Source: Syntrophaceae bacterium UBA2188 (GTDB lineage Bacteria > Desulfobacterota > BSN033 > UBA1163). From it: 64,000 nucleotides of DNA. Shown piece by piece: positions 40,915 to 49,738 of the stretch. Where the stretch lies: NCBI GenBank assembly GCA_002327985.1, contig DCVM01000029.1:1-64000 (forward strand), given 5' to 3'. The position numbers and the translations under genes were made by a program. The notes below the pieces were generated by a model. That model searched no databases, had not been told where the DNA came from, and saw nothing but the letters and a program-made list of their open reading frames with translations. Position 1 is the stretch's first letter. Every line of letters starts with the position of its first letter.

Positions 40915-42531
40915 TTAAAATTCATAGGGGCCCTTTTCTACGACAGGGATTCTTTCAAAATTTTCCATCGGCGGAGGCGAAGGGGTCTGCCACTCGAGGG
41001 TAGTTCCACCCCAGGGGTTGCCTCCTGCCTCCTTCCCCTTGCGGAGGCCTTGAAATAAATTTAAAAATATCCAGATCAGTCCTGCGATAAGAATCCAGGA
41101 ACCAATGGTTGCCAACAGATGGAGGGTATGAAATTGGGGAGGGTAGTCGTAATATCTACGGGGCATCCCTTCCCAACCCAGAATCAGCATAGGGAAATAG
41201 AGGAGGTTAAAACCAATGAATAAGATGACCCATGCCCACACCGCTTTTTTGCAGTCGTAAGTCCTTCCAAACATCTTTGGAAACCAGTAGTGGAGCCCTG
41301 CCAAAAATCCAAAGCCCATCCCGCCAAAAATGATGTAATGAAAGTGTCCAACAATCCAATAGGTATCGTGGAGGTGCATGTTGACAGCGAGTGCTCCCTG
41401 GAAGAGACCCGTCAGTCCGCCAATAGAGAAAAGAAAGATAAAGGTGAGGGCAAACAGGAGTGGGGGCTTCAGCTCAATTGAACCTTTGTACAAAGTGGCC
41501 ACCCAGTTGAATACTTTGATCGCACTGGGCACTGCGACTAAAAATGTCAGGAGAGAAAAGATCAGACTGGCCAGATCACTCTGTCCACTGACAAACATGT
41601 GGTGACCCCAAACCAGAGAACCCACGCTGGCAATGGCCATACTTGAAAAGGCAATAGCCTTGTATCCATAAATCCTTTTCCTCGAAAAGACAGGAATGAC
41701 TTCAGAAATCACTCCCATGGCTGGAAGGATCATAATATAGACTGCCGGATGGGAGTAAATCCAGAAAAGGTGCTGGTAGAGGATGGGATCCCCACCTTTC
41801 GCTGGGTCAAAGACACCAATCCCCAAATATCTTTCGAGCATAATGAGGAGAAGTGTAATTCCGATGACAGGGGTGGCGAGAATTTGAACCCAGGCGGTAG
41901 AATAGATTCCCCATACAAAGAGGGGCAGACGAAACCAATGCATCCCAGGGGCTCGAAGCCGGTGAGTGGTGGTTACAAAATTGATGCCGGTGAGAATCGA
42001 AGAAAGGCCCAGGATGAAAACACCAAAGACGGCCAGGGGAACGTTGACCATTGTCCTGAGGCTGTATGGGGCGTAAAAGGTCCAACCGGTATCGACAGGT
42101 CCGCCCCCTGTAAAGAGGGAGAGGAAGACGATGATTGCACCGGAGATATAAAGCCACCAGGAAAGCAGGTTTAACCTCGGAAATGCTACATCCCTTGCTC
42201 CAATCTGAAGGGGTAAAAAGAAATTTCCGAAGATTGCCGGAATGGCAGGGATGACCACTAAAAAGATCTGGATGATCCCGTGCAGAGTAAAAATGGCATT
42301 ATACATCTGAGGCTTCATCAAGGGGAAGCCCGGAGCCATCAGTTTGAGCCGCATCAGAAATCCGAAGAAGACAGCGACCGAAAAGAATAGAAGGACGAGG
42401 AGAAGATAGAGAAGCCCGATTCTCTTGTGGTCTGTGGAAAGAATCCATGCAAGAATCCCCCGATGTTTTCCCTGATCTTGGTAGAAATTGGCTATCGGAT
42501 GGGTTCCTTCGAATGTCCCATTTTCTGTCAT
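40915..42531 (-). CDS. coxA: Cytochrome c oxidase subunit I
   Basis: This is the 538-residue catalytic subunit with about twelve helices. WIYSHPAVYIMILPAMG shows the YS motif of type A2 heme-copper oxidases in place of the usual glutamate. VWGHHMFVSGQ and HDTYWIVGHFHYIIFGG hold CuB and heme histidines. VPSAIKVFNW has the K-channel lysine and serine. GARDVAFPRLN has the D-channel aspartate. It overlaps the SCO gene by 4 bases. Confidence 0.96.
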   Translation of the reverse strand: MTENGTFEGTHPIANFYQDQGKHRGILAWILSTDHKRIGLLYLLLVLLFFSVAVFFGFLMRLKLMAPGFPLMKPQMYNAIFTLHGIIQIFLVVIPAIPAIFGNFFLPLQIGARDVAFPRLNLLSWWLYISGAIIVFLSLFTGGGPVDTGWTFYAPYSLRTMVNVPLAVFGVFILGLSSILTGINFVTTTHRLRAPGMHWFRLPLFVWGIYSTAWVQILATPVIGITLLLIMLERYLGIGVFDPAKGGDPILYQHLFWIYSHPAVYIMILPAMGVISEVIPVFSRKRIYGYKAIAFSSMAIASVGSLVWGHHMFVSGQSDLASLIFSLLTFLVAVPSAIKVFNWVATLYKGSIELKPPLLFALTFIFLFSIGGLTGLFQGALAVNMHLHDTYWIVGHFHYIIFGGMGFGFLAGLHYWFPKMFGRTYDCKKAVWAWVILFIGFNLLYFPMLILGWEGMPRRYYDYPPQFHTLHLLATIGSWILIAGLIWIFLNLFQGLRKGKEAGGNPWGGTTLEWQTPSPPPMENFERIPVVEKGPYEF

Positions 42532-43331
42532 CCGGATGACTCCTCTTTACTGATTTTTTTCTTACCTTTGAAGGTAAGGAAGAGGATAAGCAATAAGGCC
42601 AAAAGGAGGGTGACGATGCCAGTCACTTTTAACGTATTAAAGACATACCTTCTCCCCTGAGGATCATAGCTGAAGCAAAACCGAAGAACTTTACTGAGAG
42701 TGGGCCCGACCCTTCCCTCAGAGGCTTCCAGAAGAGCCATTTTAAGATCAAAGGGGAGAAATTCTGTGCCGTAGATATAGCGGGTGATCTTCCCGTCCGA
42801 AGAGAGGACGATCAACGTCACCGGATGTGAAAAATCATCTCCCTGTTTTTTAAATCGAAAGCCTATGGCATCGGTCAGTTTATGGATCGCCTCTTGGTCG
42901 CCGGTTAAAAATCTCCAGGCCTCTTCCGGAAATGGTCTTTCAATCATCTTGAGGTACATCTTTTTCTTTTCCCGGGCTAAATCCGGTTTCTCAGTTTCGT
43001 CAAAACTGAAGGTTAAGACTTGATACTCTTTGCCTGGTTCAGAACCCATTTTGTTGATCACGCCGGTCAAATTGAATAGTAAAAAACTGCAGACATTGGG
43101 ACAGCGGTAAAAAACAGGGGTGAGAACAATGGGTGTATGGATGAATTGTTTCAGGCTGACGAAGTTTCCGTTCTCATCGCGGAAGGTTAAATCAAGAGGA
43201 ATAAATTGGCCTAATTTTTCTTCGATGCCAACGCTGGAAATTTCTTTTGCGTGCTCGACATGGGCCGGAGCAGTCTTTTGGAAAAAGAGGGTAGCCAAAA
43301 ACAAAATGAATATTCTTATTCCCAGGCTCAT
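42528..43331 (-). CDS. SCO1/SenC-type copper chaperone for the oxidase
   Basis: The 267-residue protein has a signal peptide. A thioredoxin-like fold carries YRCPNVCSFL (the copper CxxxC) and DFSHPVTLIVLS (copper histidine). A C-terminal membrane helix follows (VTGIVTLLLALLLILFLTF). It assembles the CuA centre of subunit II. It is the first gene of the operon that runs through the oxidase genes to the NrfD gene. Confidence 0.93.
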   Translation of the reverse strand: MSLGIRIFILFLATLFFQKTAPAHVEHAKEISSVGIEEKLGQFIPLDLTFRDENGNFVSLKQFIHTPIVLTPVFYRCPNVCSFLLFNLTGVINKMGSEPGKEYQVLTFSFDETEKPDLAREKKKMYLKMIERPFPEEAWRFLTGDQEAIHKLTDAIGFRFKKQGDDFSHPVTLIVLSSDGKITRYIYGTEFLPFDLKMALLEASEGRVGPTLSKVLRFCFSYDPQGRRYVFNTLKVTGIVTLLLALLLILFLTFKGKKKISKEESSG

Positions 43332-43586
43332 TGGAACCTAACGAAAAAGCCTCATCCCCTCCATGACTTGTTAAATTCATTCTATTAAAAAATTAGTCTA
43401 TTCGATTTTCAGGCCCAAATCAACAATTTAAATAAATCAGGGTGGTATTAGAGAAAATTTTGTATCAGAAGGTCTATTGACATTGAAAGGAGATGGTTTC
43501 ATAATGAATTCCGTTTTTTGTGTATAGACCTCTTTATAAGAGGAAATAAGCGTTTACAAACAGTTTATCAGAAAAAGGAGAGATCG
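43332..43586. other. Divergent intergenic region between the oxidase operon and malic enzyme
   Basis: The plus strand has a sigma-70 promoter at 43477. On the minus strand TTGATT, 17 bases, TAGACT (about 43390-43425) is a weak candidate promoter for the oxidase operon. No regulator site is recognised. Confidence 0.35.
43477..43505 (+). promoter_or_regulatory. Sigma-70 promoter for malic enzyme
   Basis: TTGACA, 17 bases, CATAAT. It leaves a leader of about 75 bases before the start at 43587. Confidence 0.55.
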
Positions 43587-45026
43587 ATGATCAAAACACC
43601 CAGTCCAGGATATAGTATCCTCATTCGGCTTGAGATTGTTTCAAAACCCGGGATGCTCGGCAAGGTCACCTCAACAATTGGTAGGACAGGGGGAGACATT
43701 GGCGCTGTAGACATTGTTGGATTTAAGAAGAACATCACCATCCGAGACATCATTGTGAGTGTTGCAGATGTCGCGATGGGGCAGAAAGTGGCGGATGAAC
43801 TCAAGCAAATTAGAGGAGTCCATGTTCTCCAGGTAACCGATCGAACCTTTATGGTCCATCAGGGAGGAAAGATTGAAATTAAGAATAAAATCCCATTAAA
43901 TTCACGGGAGGACCTTTCCATGGCCTACACCCCAGGAGTGGCAAGGATCTGTATGGCCATCCACGAAAAACGAGAACGGGTGTATGAGCTTACCATTAAA
44001 AAGAATACCATAGCGGTGGTGACAGACGGGACGGCCGTTCTCGGATTGGGGGATATTGGCCCCGAGGCAGCTATGCCAGTCATGGAAGGCAAAGCCATGC
44101 TATTTAAGGAATTTGGAGGGGTCGATGCCTTCCCCATTTGTTTAAAGACGAAAGATCCAAAACAGATTGTCACGGTGATCAAGTCTCTATCCCCTGGATT
44201 TGGTGGGGTGAATCTGGAGGATATTGCTGCTCCTCGTTGTTTTGAGATCGAAAGACGGTTGAGAAATGAATTGGATATTCCTGTCTTTCATGATGATCAA
44301 CATGGAACGGCCGTGGTCCTTTTTGCAGGATTGATCAATGCCTTGAAGGTCGTTAACAAAAGATTGGAAAATATCCAAGTGGTGGTCAGTGGTTTGGGCG
44401 CCGCCGGAATTGCTTCCATACGACTTCTCCTTTCTACAGGAGTGAAGCAAATTATTGGGTGCGACCGCAGTGGTATCCTCTATAAAGGTCGGAAGGAAAA
44501 CATGAACCCCATCAAGGCGCTCATCGCAGAAAATACAAACTTAGAGAGGATTCGTGGACCCATATCAAAGGCCCTAAAGGGTGCAGATCTTTTCATAGGC
44601 CTTTCTCAACCTGGCGTCATCCATGTGAACGACATTAAGAAAATGGCAAAAAATCCGATTATCTTCGCTATGGCGAATCCCGATCCTGAGATCATGCCCG
44701 AGGAAGTGGGCCGGTTAGCCAAGATTATTGCTACAGGACGCTCAGATTATCCCAACCAGATCAATAATGTTCTATGCTTTCCGGGTCTTTTTCGGGGAGT
44801 TTTAGATTGTCAGGCAAGAGAGATCAATGATCAGATGTTGTTTGCCGCAGCCCATGCCATCGCGCAAATGGTGACGGACGAAGAATTGAGCGAAGATTAT
44901 ATCATTCCGGGTGTTCTCAACAAGAAGGTACCAGAGAAGGTAGCCGCCTTTGTCAAGGAAGCAGCGATTCGAACAGGCGTGGCAAAGTTAGAGCAGGACT
45001 ACCTTTCGTCCTATAGAGCGATATAG
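43587..45026 (+). CDS. NAD(P)-dependent malic enzyme with N-terminal ACT domain
   Basis: The enzyme decarboxylates malate to pyruvate. About 80 N-terminal residues form an ACT-like domain (ILIRLEIVSKPGMLGKVTST), suggesting allosteric control. The catalytic part has AYTPGVARICMAI, VTDGTAVLGLGDIGPEAAMP, DVPVFHDDQHGTA-like FHDDQHGTAVV and GLGAAGIAS (NAD site). ATG at 43587 has GGAG five bases upstream. The frame opens at 43518, but that part is not expected in the protein. Confidence 0.93.
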   Translation: MIKTPSPGYSILIRLEIVSKPGMLGKVTSTIGRTGGDIGAVDIVGFKKNITIRDIIVSVADVAMGQKVADELKQIRGVHVLQVTDRTFMVHQGGKIEIKNKIPLNSREDLSMAYTPGVARICMAIHEKRERVYELTIKKNTIAVVTDGTAVLGLGDIGPEAAMPVMEGKAMLFKEFGGVDAFPICLKTKDPKQIVTVIKSLSPGFGGVNLEDIAAPRCFEIERRLRNELDIPVFHDDQHGTAVVLFAGLINALKVVNKRLENIQVVVSGLGAAGIASIRLLLSTGVKQIIGCDRSGILYKGRKENMNPIKALIAENTNLERIRGPISKALKGADLFIGLSQPGVIHVNDIKKMAKNPIIFAMANPDPEIMPEEVGRLAKIIATGRSDYPNQINNVLCFPGLFRGVLDCQAREINDQMLFAAAHAIAQMVTDEELSEDYIIPGVLNKKVPEKVAAFVKEAAIRTGVAKLEQDYLSSYRAI

Positions 45027-45112
45027 CGATATTTTTATAAAGAACAGGCAAAATTGTAATATTCCAGTTCCTGAGCATTGAAAGAACGCCTTACATTTGG
45101 TTACTTTGTGTT

Positions 45113-45724
45113 TCAGGGAAAATAAATGATTCCCTCCACGCGTCTCTTTTCTGGATGATGCTTTTCATAGAATCTCTTATATTCATCAAGGGAATGATAC
45201 GGTCCGTGAACGCCGGTGATTTCTTTATACGGCGTTCCATAATCGAGGATGAAGATCTTGCCCTCTTTCCTGAATGAGCAGACATAGTGGTTGAAGACAT
45301 TGGGCCGAACGATAATCACCACCGTCTGTGCCTTGTAGGATGGATTGATTCGATTGAGAGTCTTTTTGGAAAACTCGGCAGCATCAATATAGATACCCGA
45401 TTTAATTTGAAAGGTTTGTTCAGGAGTCCTTGGGATGGGTGTGGTCCCTAACAATTTTTTATATCTTTCTGAATCAAAGGAAAATTCCCTTTCCATCCAT
45501 TTCACTAAATCTTGATCAGATTTCCATTTAGAGATTGTCTCGTCATAGGTTTCACCTGGGGGGGGGCTCACTGCGGCAACTCTCTCTTGAGAAGGTTTAT
45601 CTTTCCGGGTGTCCTTTGGATATGTTTTTACTTTAGTAGTGGCACATGATAATAGGGCAAGTATAAAGATGGCCAAAGCTAAAATAACTGCTGTGAGCCT
45701 GAGACGGGATTTTAGTTTCTTCAT
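45113..45724 (-). CDS. Lipoprotein, possible transglutaminase-like domain
   Basis: The 203-residue protein has a lipobox (ILALLSC, about residue 27) after a hydrophobic signal. The C-terminal half reads FNHYVCSFRKEGKIFILDYG and GPYHSLDEYKRFYEKHHP, which recalls transglutaminase-like cysteine hydrolases (C, H and D in order). The helix that should hold the usual catalytic cysteine is not clearly present. I call it a lipoprotein and leave the enzymatic role open. Confidence 0.6.
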   Translation of the reverse strand: MKKLKSRLRLTAVILALAIFILALLSCATTKVKTYPKDTRKDKPSQERVAAVSPPPGETYDETISKWKSDQDLVKWMEREFSFDSERYKKLLGTTPIPRTPEQTFQIKSGIYIDAAEFSKKTLNRINPSYKAQTVVIIVRPNVFNHYVCSFRKEGKIFILDYGTPYKEITGVHGPYHSLDEYKRFYEKHHPEKRRVEGIIYFP

Positions 45725-46179
45725 TTAGCTTTCCCCTTAGCCATAAAAATATTTTGCCCCTCCCATATAACTTATTTCTTTATTTTTTTCATCCCTCGCC
45801 TTTGGCAATTTTAATTCGGTTATTAATTAACTATATAATTACAATCGGATACAGAGTATTTATCAGAAATTACTTCATAAAGTAACGATGAGTAATTAAA
45901 ACTAAAAATGATTTTAAGGTATTTTTTCCAGCCAAAGCTTTCTCATAAAATCAGAACCCATTTTTTAGAGATGCCTCTTATTTTCTTGAAGTTAGAGAAA
46001 ATTTTAACAAATAAAGAATTTTATTGACATCTATCTTAGATTGGATAATAAATACAGCTATGATATAGGCAATGTTTTAGAGATGGGTATGGATTAACCA
46101 GGGCAATAGATTTGGGTGGGGTATGGTGGGAGTCCAAGCCTGCCAAAAAAGAAAGCCCTTATAGTTCTAATCATCCCGA
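45725..46179. other. AT-rich non-coding region, 455 bases
   Basis: No ORF of interest is present. It has a sigma-70-like promoter (46024) and the left arm of a strong terminator (46152). The sequence from 46052 to 46150 is G-rich (GGGTGGGGTATGGTGGGAG) and is not recognised. Confidence 0.5.
46024..46051 (+). promoter_or_regulatory. Candidate sigma-70 promoter of a possible small RNA
   Basis: TTGACA, 16 bases, TAATAA (GATAAT lies two bases earlier). About 160 bases downstream a strong terminator closes the unit with no ORF between. Confidence 0.4.
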
Positions 46180-46216
46180 TCATATCAGGAAGGATATTAG
46201 ATTATAAGGGCTTTTT
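46152..46216. terminator. Long inverted repeat with T6: bidirectional terminator
   Basis: AAGCCCTTATAGTTCTAAT (46153-46171) pairs with ATTAGATTATAAGGGCTT (46196-46213) with one extra base. Six T residues follow on the plus strand, and A residues precede it for the minus strand. It closes the G-rich unit on the plus strand and the hsdM remnant on the minus strand. Confidence 0.8.
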
Positions 46217-46437
46217 TGTTTTCTTTCTGATATGCGAAAACTAAGAGGATAATTGGAGGGGCAGAGTTTCAGGAGCAGATGGGTAATGAGAAGTTCCACC
46301 AGAGAAGAGTTTTCCAACCGATTGTAGGTTTTTGGCAGAATATCCTTGAGGTCAGGGTTATCGCCTTCGATCGCCCGCATTTCGTCGGTGGCATCCCAAA
46401 GGCGTTTTTCAATCTGGTTGTTATTCCCGACTGCCAT
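46180..46437 (-). pseudogene. Type I restriction-modification M subunit (hsdM) remnant with internal deletion
   Basis: The 85-codon ORF begins MAVGNNNQIEKRLWDATDE, the N-terminus of HsdM-type N6-adenine methylases. It then jumps to AIEGDNPDLKDILPKTYNR, a motif that in complete HsdM comes many residues later. After VELL the reading is unrelated and ends at the terminator. The ATG still has a perfect AAGGAGG ribosome site five bases upstream. It is therefore a deletion remnant, probably without function, though it could still make a short peptide. No hsdS or hsdR is nearby. Confidence 0.7.
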
Positions 46438-46754
46438 GTCGCCTCCTTCAGAGATCTTTTATGGTTACTTTGAGGGGATTAAACCGGAGGCTTAAGTTTG
46501 AATAGGAGTGTATATTAAATTAGGGCCAAGGTGTCAATGAGAATTGGAGGGGGGTGGTAATAGGGTCCTAAGTTTTGCCTTTCACCACGGGGATATCTTC
46601 CTCAAAAGCGTATAGACCTTATCCATGCAATATTTCAGATGGTAATATACGAGATATATGTATCAGCTGAGCTTCCCGAGAAAAGGAGAAAGAAATAAGA
46701 TATATTTTACATGTTTTTACAACAACTTATTCAATTTCATCAAGAAAAAAACCC

Positions 46755-46782
46755 TTGACATTCAAAAAAATATCTCTATCAT
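46755..46782 (+). promoter_or_regulatory. Sigma-70 promoter before hairpin-terminator leader
   Basis: TTGACA, 16 bases, TATCAT. The predicted start is near 46789, just before a perfect hairpin. Confidence 0.55.
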
Positions 46783-46788
46783 AAGATT

Positions 46789-46882
46789 CAAGGGGTCCAG
46801 AAATATGATGGTCATATTTCTGGAGGTTAAAGAGCAAGGTAGCCGGGCCGCTATCCCAAAAAATTTGGGTGGCGGCTTTTTT
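46789..46882 (+). ncRNA. Candidate small RNA or attenuator upstream of the Vps62 gene
   Basis: After the promoter, TCCAGAAATATGA (46796-46808) and TCATATTTCTGGA (46812-46824) form a perfect 13-base stem with a 3-base loop. A terminator follows: GCCGCTATCC and GGGTGGCGGC pair over ten bases around an A/T loop, then T6 (46877-46882). The roughly 94-base transcript either is a small RNA or is a leader that stops most transcripts before the large gene at 47027. GGTAGCCGGG looks GEMM-like, but the rest of that aptamer is missing. Confidence 0.5.
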
Positions 46883-47026
46883 CATTTGGAAAAAGTGGAG
46901 GGAAAGACAATCGGTCTGTTTACGAATAATTCGTACTTAGGTCAACCTTTTTATTTCAAAGGGGGACTACATCCAGATATGTAAAGATTCAAAGGGCATA
47001 CGCTTTTTGCGGAGGGGGGGATTGAG

Positions 47027-49267
47027 ATGATTAAGATAAAGTTTTTCTCCACAATTATTTTCGCCAGTACAGTTCTCTTATGTATTTTTGTTCAAGTGCC
47101 GTCTGCGGAAATTAAGACCCTCTCATCGGCACTCCATATCTGGCCGCCGGTGGGGAATGACTTCGGGAATGTCAATGATCTCGATAAAACCCTGACCAAA
47201 TTTCTGAAGATTTCAGTTTACGAGGTAAACAGCCAGGGGGGTTGCACGAGTCTCCGTCTCGAGAGGATTCGGTTAATACACGACCGCTATCGAGTGGAAT
47301 ACAGGCTACCTCGCTCACATCGCAAGAATCAGTACGGCAGAAAATTTGAAATTCGCTTCACTTTGGCCGATCTGGAATTGGGATCGACCACGTATGAGCC
47401 GCTTGAACATAGAGGAGCTGTTCTAAAGATAGAGTTTCGCATTGATAACCATCCTGTCATACGAGCGCGGGTTTTGCACAGACAAGGTTATACCGCAACG
47501 AAGATTGCTGAGGTGTTGAGAGCTGAGTTTGGCTTAACCGGGCAGGAGACTGCGCAGCTTCTGCGTGACGAAGGCTATGGGGTTTTGGAAATAGCGCAAG
47601 CACTTCGTGATGCCTACTTCGCGAGTGCGAAGGAAGCAGCTCAGATATTGAAAAATATTGGTTACAGCGAGGATGAGATTGTCCTCGTCTTGATAGAGGT
47701 GTATGAAACCTACCTTGCCATCGTTGACGTCATGGTAACCGACTGGGAGAACTGCGCCAACGTTCCGAGTGACTACACAGGGCTTGCCTGGGGTCAGAAG
47801 GTCACGATCCCTTACATTCCGGGCCTCATAGGAACAAGGGTGTGGTCCAACGACGTGAATAAGGGAATCGGCGGTACTTATACAACCATCTGGGTCAAGT
47901 ATGATCTCGTCCCTGTGATATCAGACCAGCGGGTGCTGGTGGACTATGGGGTCTTCCATTGGCCGTACTGGGAGTGGTGGTGTCCATCGGATTGGCAGCG
48001 TGCCAATGGCACCTCATCCGGTAGGCAGGGCGCCCTCACCACTGACACAGAGGGCGACTGCTATCGAAATGGTTTATGTGTACACTATGTACCAATAAAC
48101 CAAACCGATACCTTCATCACGAATGTGGGCCTTAGCTACACAAGCGGTTCCGAGGCCGCCTGTCCTGCGCTGGGCGAGGCCAATCTGGGGTACTGGCCCA
48201 TGCAGGCTGACAGCTATGATATTCACAAGAATTGCGCGGATGATCGCTGGGTGTATCTGTGCTACGGCCGGGGCAAGGCCTGGCCTCCCATGCCAATGTC
48301 CATTGACGTCACAGACGGAGAAAAGCTCAATTTCTTGGAAACCTATGCACCGCGGGTTTGGATCGCGAGCGGAGAGTCTTACTGGCCATCCTCTGTTAAG
48401 TGGGCTTTCCCGTATCTCGTTCGTACTCCGTGTCTCGATATCGGGGTTGCGATGGTATGCGGCACTCCTTACCCAGAAGCTCAATACTGGCTGTTCACAA
48501 AGGAGGGCGTGGAAGGTTCCGATGTGCTCGATTTCTTTCACGGATGTAACGGCTATTCAACGAGCAATCCTTGCACCATCAATGATGTGCCAGTATATGC
48601 GTTCTGGGTGAAGAAGTCGGTTCCGGTCGAGGGGGATCTCTTTGATTTTGTCGATCTCGTCTACTTCTTTTACTATCCTTACAACCGCGGCAAAGAAGTG
48701 GCAAACACGGTATGGGAGAGTCACGTGGGCGACTGGGAGCATGTGACAGTGCGGCTGATGTGGGCATATGACGATCAAACCGGATGGACGCTTCAACCTA
48801 CGCAGATGTACATATCAGCCCACGACTTCGGCGGTATCTACGAGTGGACCGAAATCCCCAAGATAAATGGCACGCATGCTGTCGTCTACTCAGCCTGGGG
48901 ATCCCATGGTGTCTGGCTTACGGCGGGAGAGCACGATTATGGCGAGGTTTGTTACGTTGTCGCGTGCGAAGATCTCACAGACTGGACGAGCGAGGGCACG
49001 TCGTGGGACATATGGAATTACCTGGAAGCCTTCGACTACAACGCTAAGCAAGGGCTCGGCGGCAGCACTTGGCCTCTGTGGATGAGTGACGACTTTACGA
49101 ATCCGGGCACCTGCGGCGACCCTTCCAATCCCGCTTGTGGCCCGATCTACCGGTGGGGCAACACGGAGAATGAATGCTACAGCGACCCTATCGGCAGATG
49201 TTTAATGACAACCGGGCCCACCGGCCCCGTCTCCAAAGGTGTCTGGAGCCCCGGGATTTTAAAGTAA
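47027..49267 (+). CDS. Exported protein with helical repeats and a Vps62 domain
   Basis: The 746-residue protein starts with a signal peptide (about residues 1-27, TIIFASTVLLCIFVQVPSA). Residues about 150-230 hold short helical repeats (GYTATKIAEVLRAEF, GYGVLEIAQALRDAY, GYSEDEIVLVLIEVY). The C-terminal half matches the Vps62/DUF946 family: VYFFYYPYNRGKEV, ESHVGDWEHVTVRL, MYISAHDFGGIYEW and VYSAWGSHGVW. Many cysteines and tryptophans fit a secreted protein. The function of bacterial Vps62 proteins is unclear. Base use looks more GC-rich than its surroundings, and it sits among decayed genes, suggesting transfer. Confidence 0.75.
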   Translation: MIKIKFFSTIIFASTVLLCIFVQVPSAEIKTLSSALHIWPPVGNDFGNVNDLDKTLTKFLKISVYEVNSQGGCTSLRLERIRLIHDRYRVEYRLPRSHRKNQYGRKFEIRFTLADLELGSTTYEPLEHRGAVLKIEFRIDNHPVIRARVLHRQGYTATKIAEVLRAEFGLTGQETAQLLRDEGYGVLEIAQALRDAYFASAKEAAQILKNIGYSEDEIVLVLIEVYETYLAIVDVMVTDWENCANVPSDYTGLAWGQKVTIPYIPGLIGTRVWSNDVNKGIGGTYTTIWVKYDLVPVISDQRVLVDYGVFHWPYWEWWCPSDWQRANGTSSGRQGALTTDTEGDCYRNGLCVHYVPINQTDTFITNVGLSYTSGSEAACPALGEANLGYWPMQADSYDIHKNCADDRWVYLCYGRGKAWPPMPMSIDVTDGEKLNFLETYAPRVWIASGESYWPSSVKWAFPYLVRTPCLDIGVAMVCGTPYPEAQYWLFTKEGVEGSDVLDFFHGCNGYSTSNPCTINDVPVYAFWVKKSVPVEGDLFDFVDLVYFFYYPYNRGKEVANTVWESHVGDWEHVTVRLMWAYDDQTGWTLQPTQMYISAHDFGGIYEWTEIPKINGTHAVVYSAWGSHGVWLTAGEHDYGEVCYVVACEDLTDWTSEGTSWDIWNYLEAFDYNAKQGLGGSTWPLWMSDDFTNPGTCGDPSNPACGPIYRWGNTENECYSDPIGRCLMTTGPTGPVSKGVWSPGILK

Positions 49268-49738
49268 GCGTTGGTCGTTACAGCAATTTAAATAAGATAT
49301 TTAAGAAGGATTTGATGGTACCCAGTGATAAAGGCGGTCGCTGAACTCCGTCCACCTTTTAAAAGAGAAATAGAGAAGAATACCAACCTCTGTAATTCTA
49401 TTTGAGTCTATTCCATTTGAAAAGGTTATCTCGAAAGGAATGAGCCTTTGAAAAGGTTGCAGAAGTGGACAGAGGGAAATGAAATCCTGTTTGTTTTTCT
49501 ACATACAATTTGAGTTTTGAGATGCCTTTCAAATAATAATTTTCAATCCTTGGTATTCACTAATCCTCACACTTTGGTGAAACTTTAAAGCAAACCTTTT
49601 TGACCGGCCAGATTTTTTGGAAATTGTGGATAACTTCCTCTGAAACTTTCTATTCCATATTTTTGGAAAAGGGCGTATATTACAATCGAAAAGTGGTAAT
49701 CGGGATATGCGGATTCAATTAATCAAAGGAGAGATCAA
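49268..49738. other. Intergenic region, 471 bases
   Basis: A weak terminator lies at 49330. The remainder is AT-rich, with no ORF, promoter or repeat that I can support. Confidence 0.5.
49330..49361 (+). terminator. Probable terminator downstream of the Vps62 gene
   Basis: AAAGGCGG and CCACCTTTT pair with one internal mismatch around a 14-base loop, ending in TTTT. Confidence 0.4.

Larger units (their letters stand above)
46438..47026. other. Intergenic region, 589 bases, with a promoter-hairpin-terminator unit
   Basis: Nothing recognisable from 46438 to 46740 apart from AT-rich sequence. From 46755 a promoter, a perfect hairpin and a terminator form the unit described separately. A 108-codon plus-strand reading frame (46658-46984) runs through these structures and is not believed to be a gene. 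Confidence 0.5.

Noticed and set aside
46825..46882. Possible third c-di-GMP-I riboswitch (GGTAGCCGGG)
   Set aside because: The 5' half of the aptamer (GCAAACC stem and GACGnAAAGCC core) is missing, so it is treated as a plain terminator unit.
46658..46984. 108-codon reading frame before the Vps62 gene
   Set aside because: It runs through a promoter, a perfect hairpin and a terminator, has no ribosome site and reads as low-complexity sequence.
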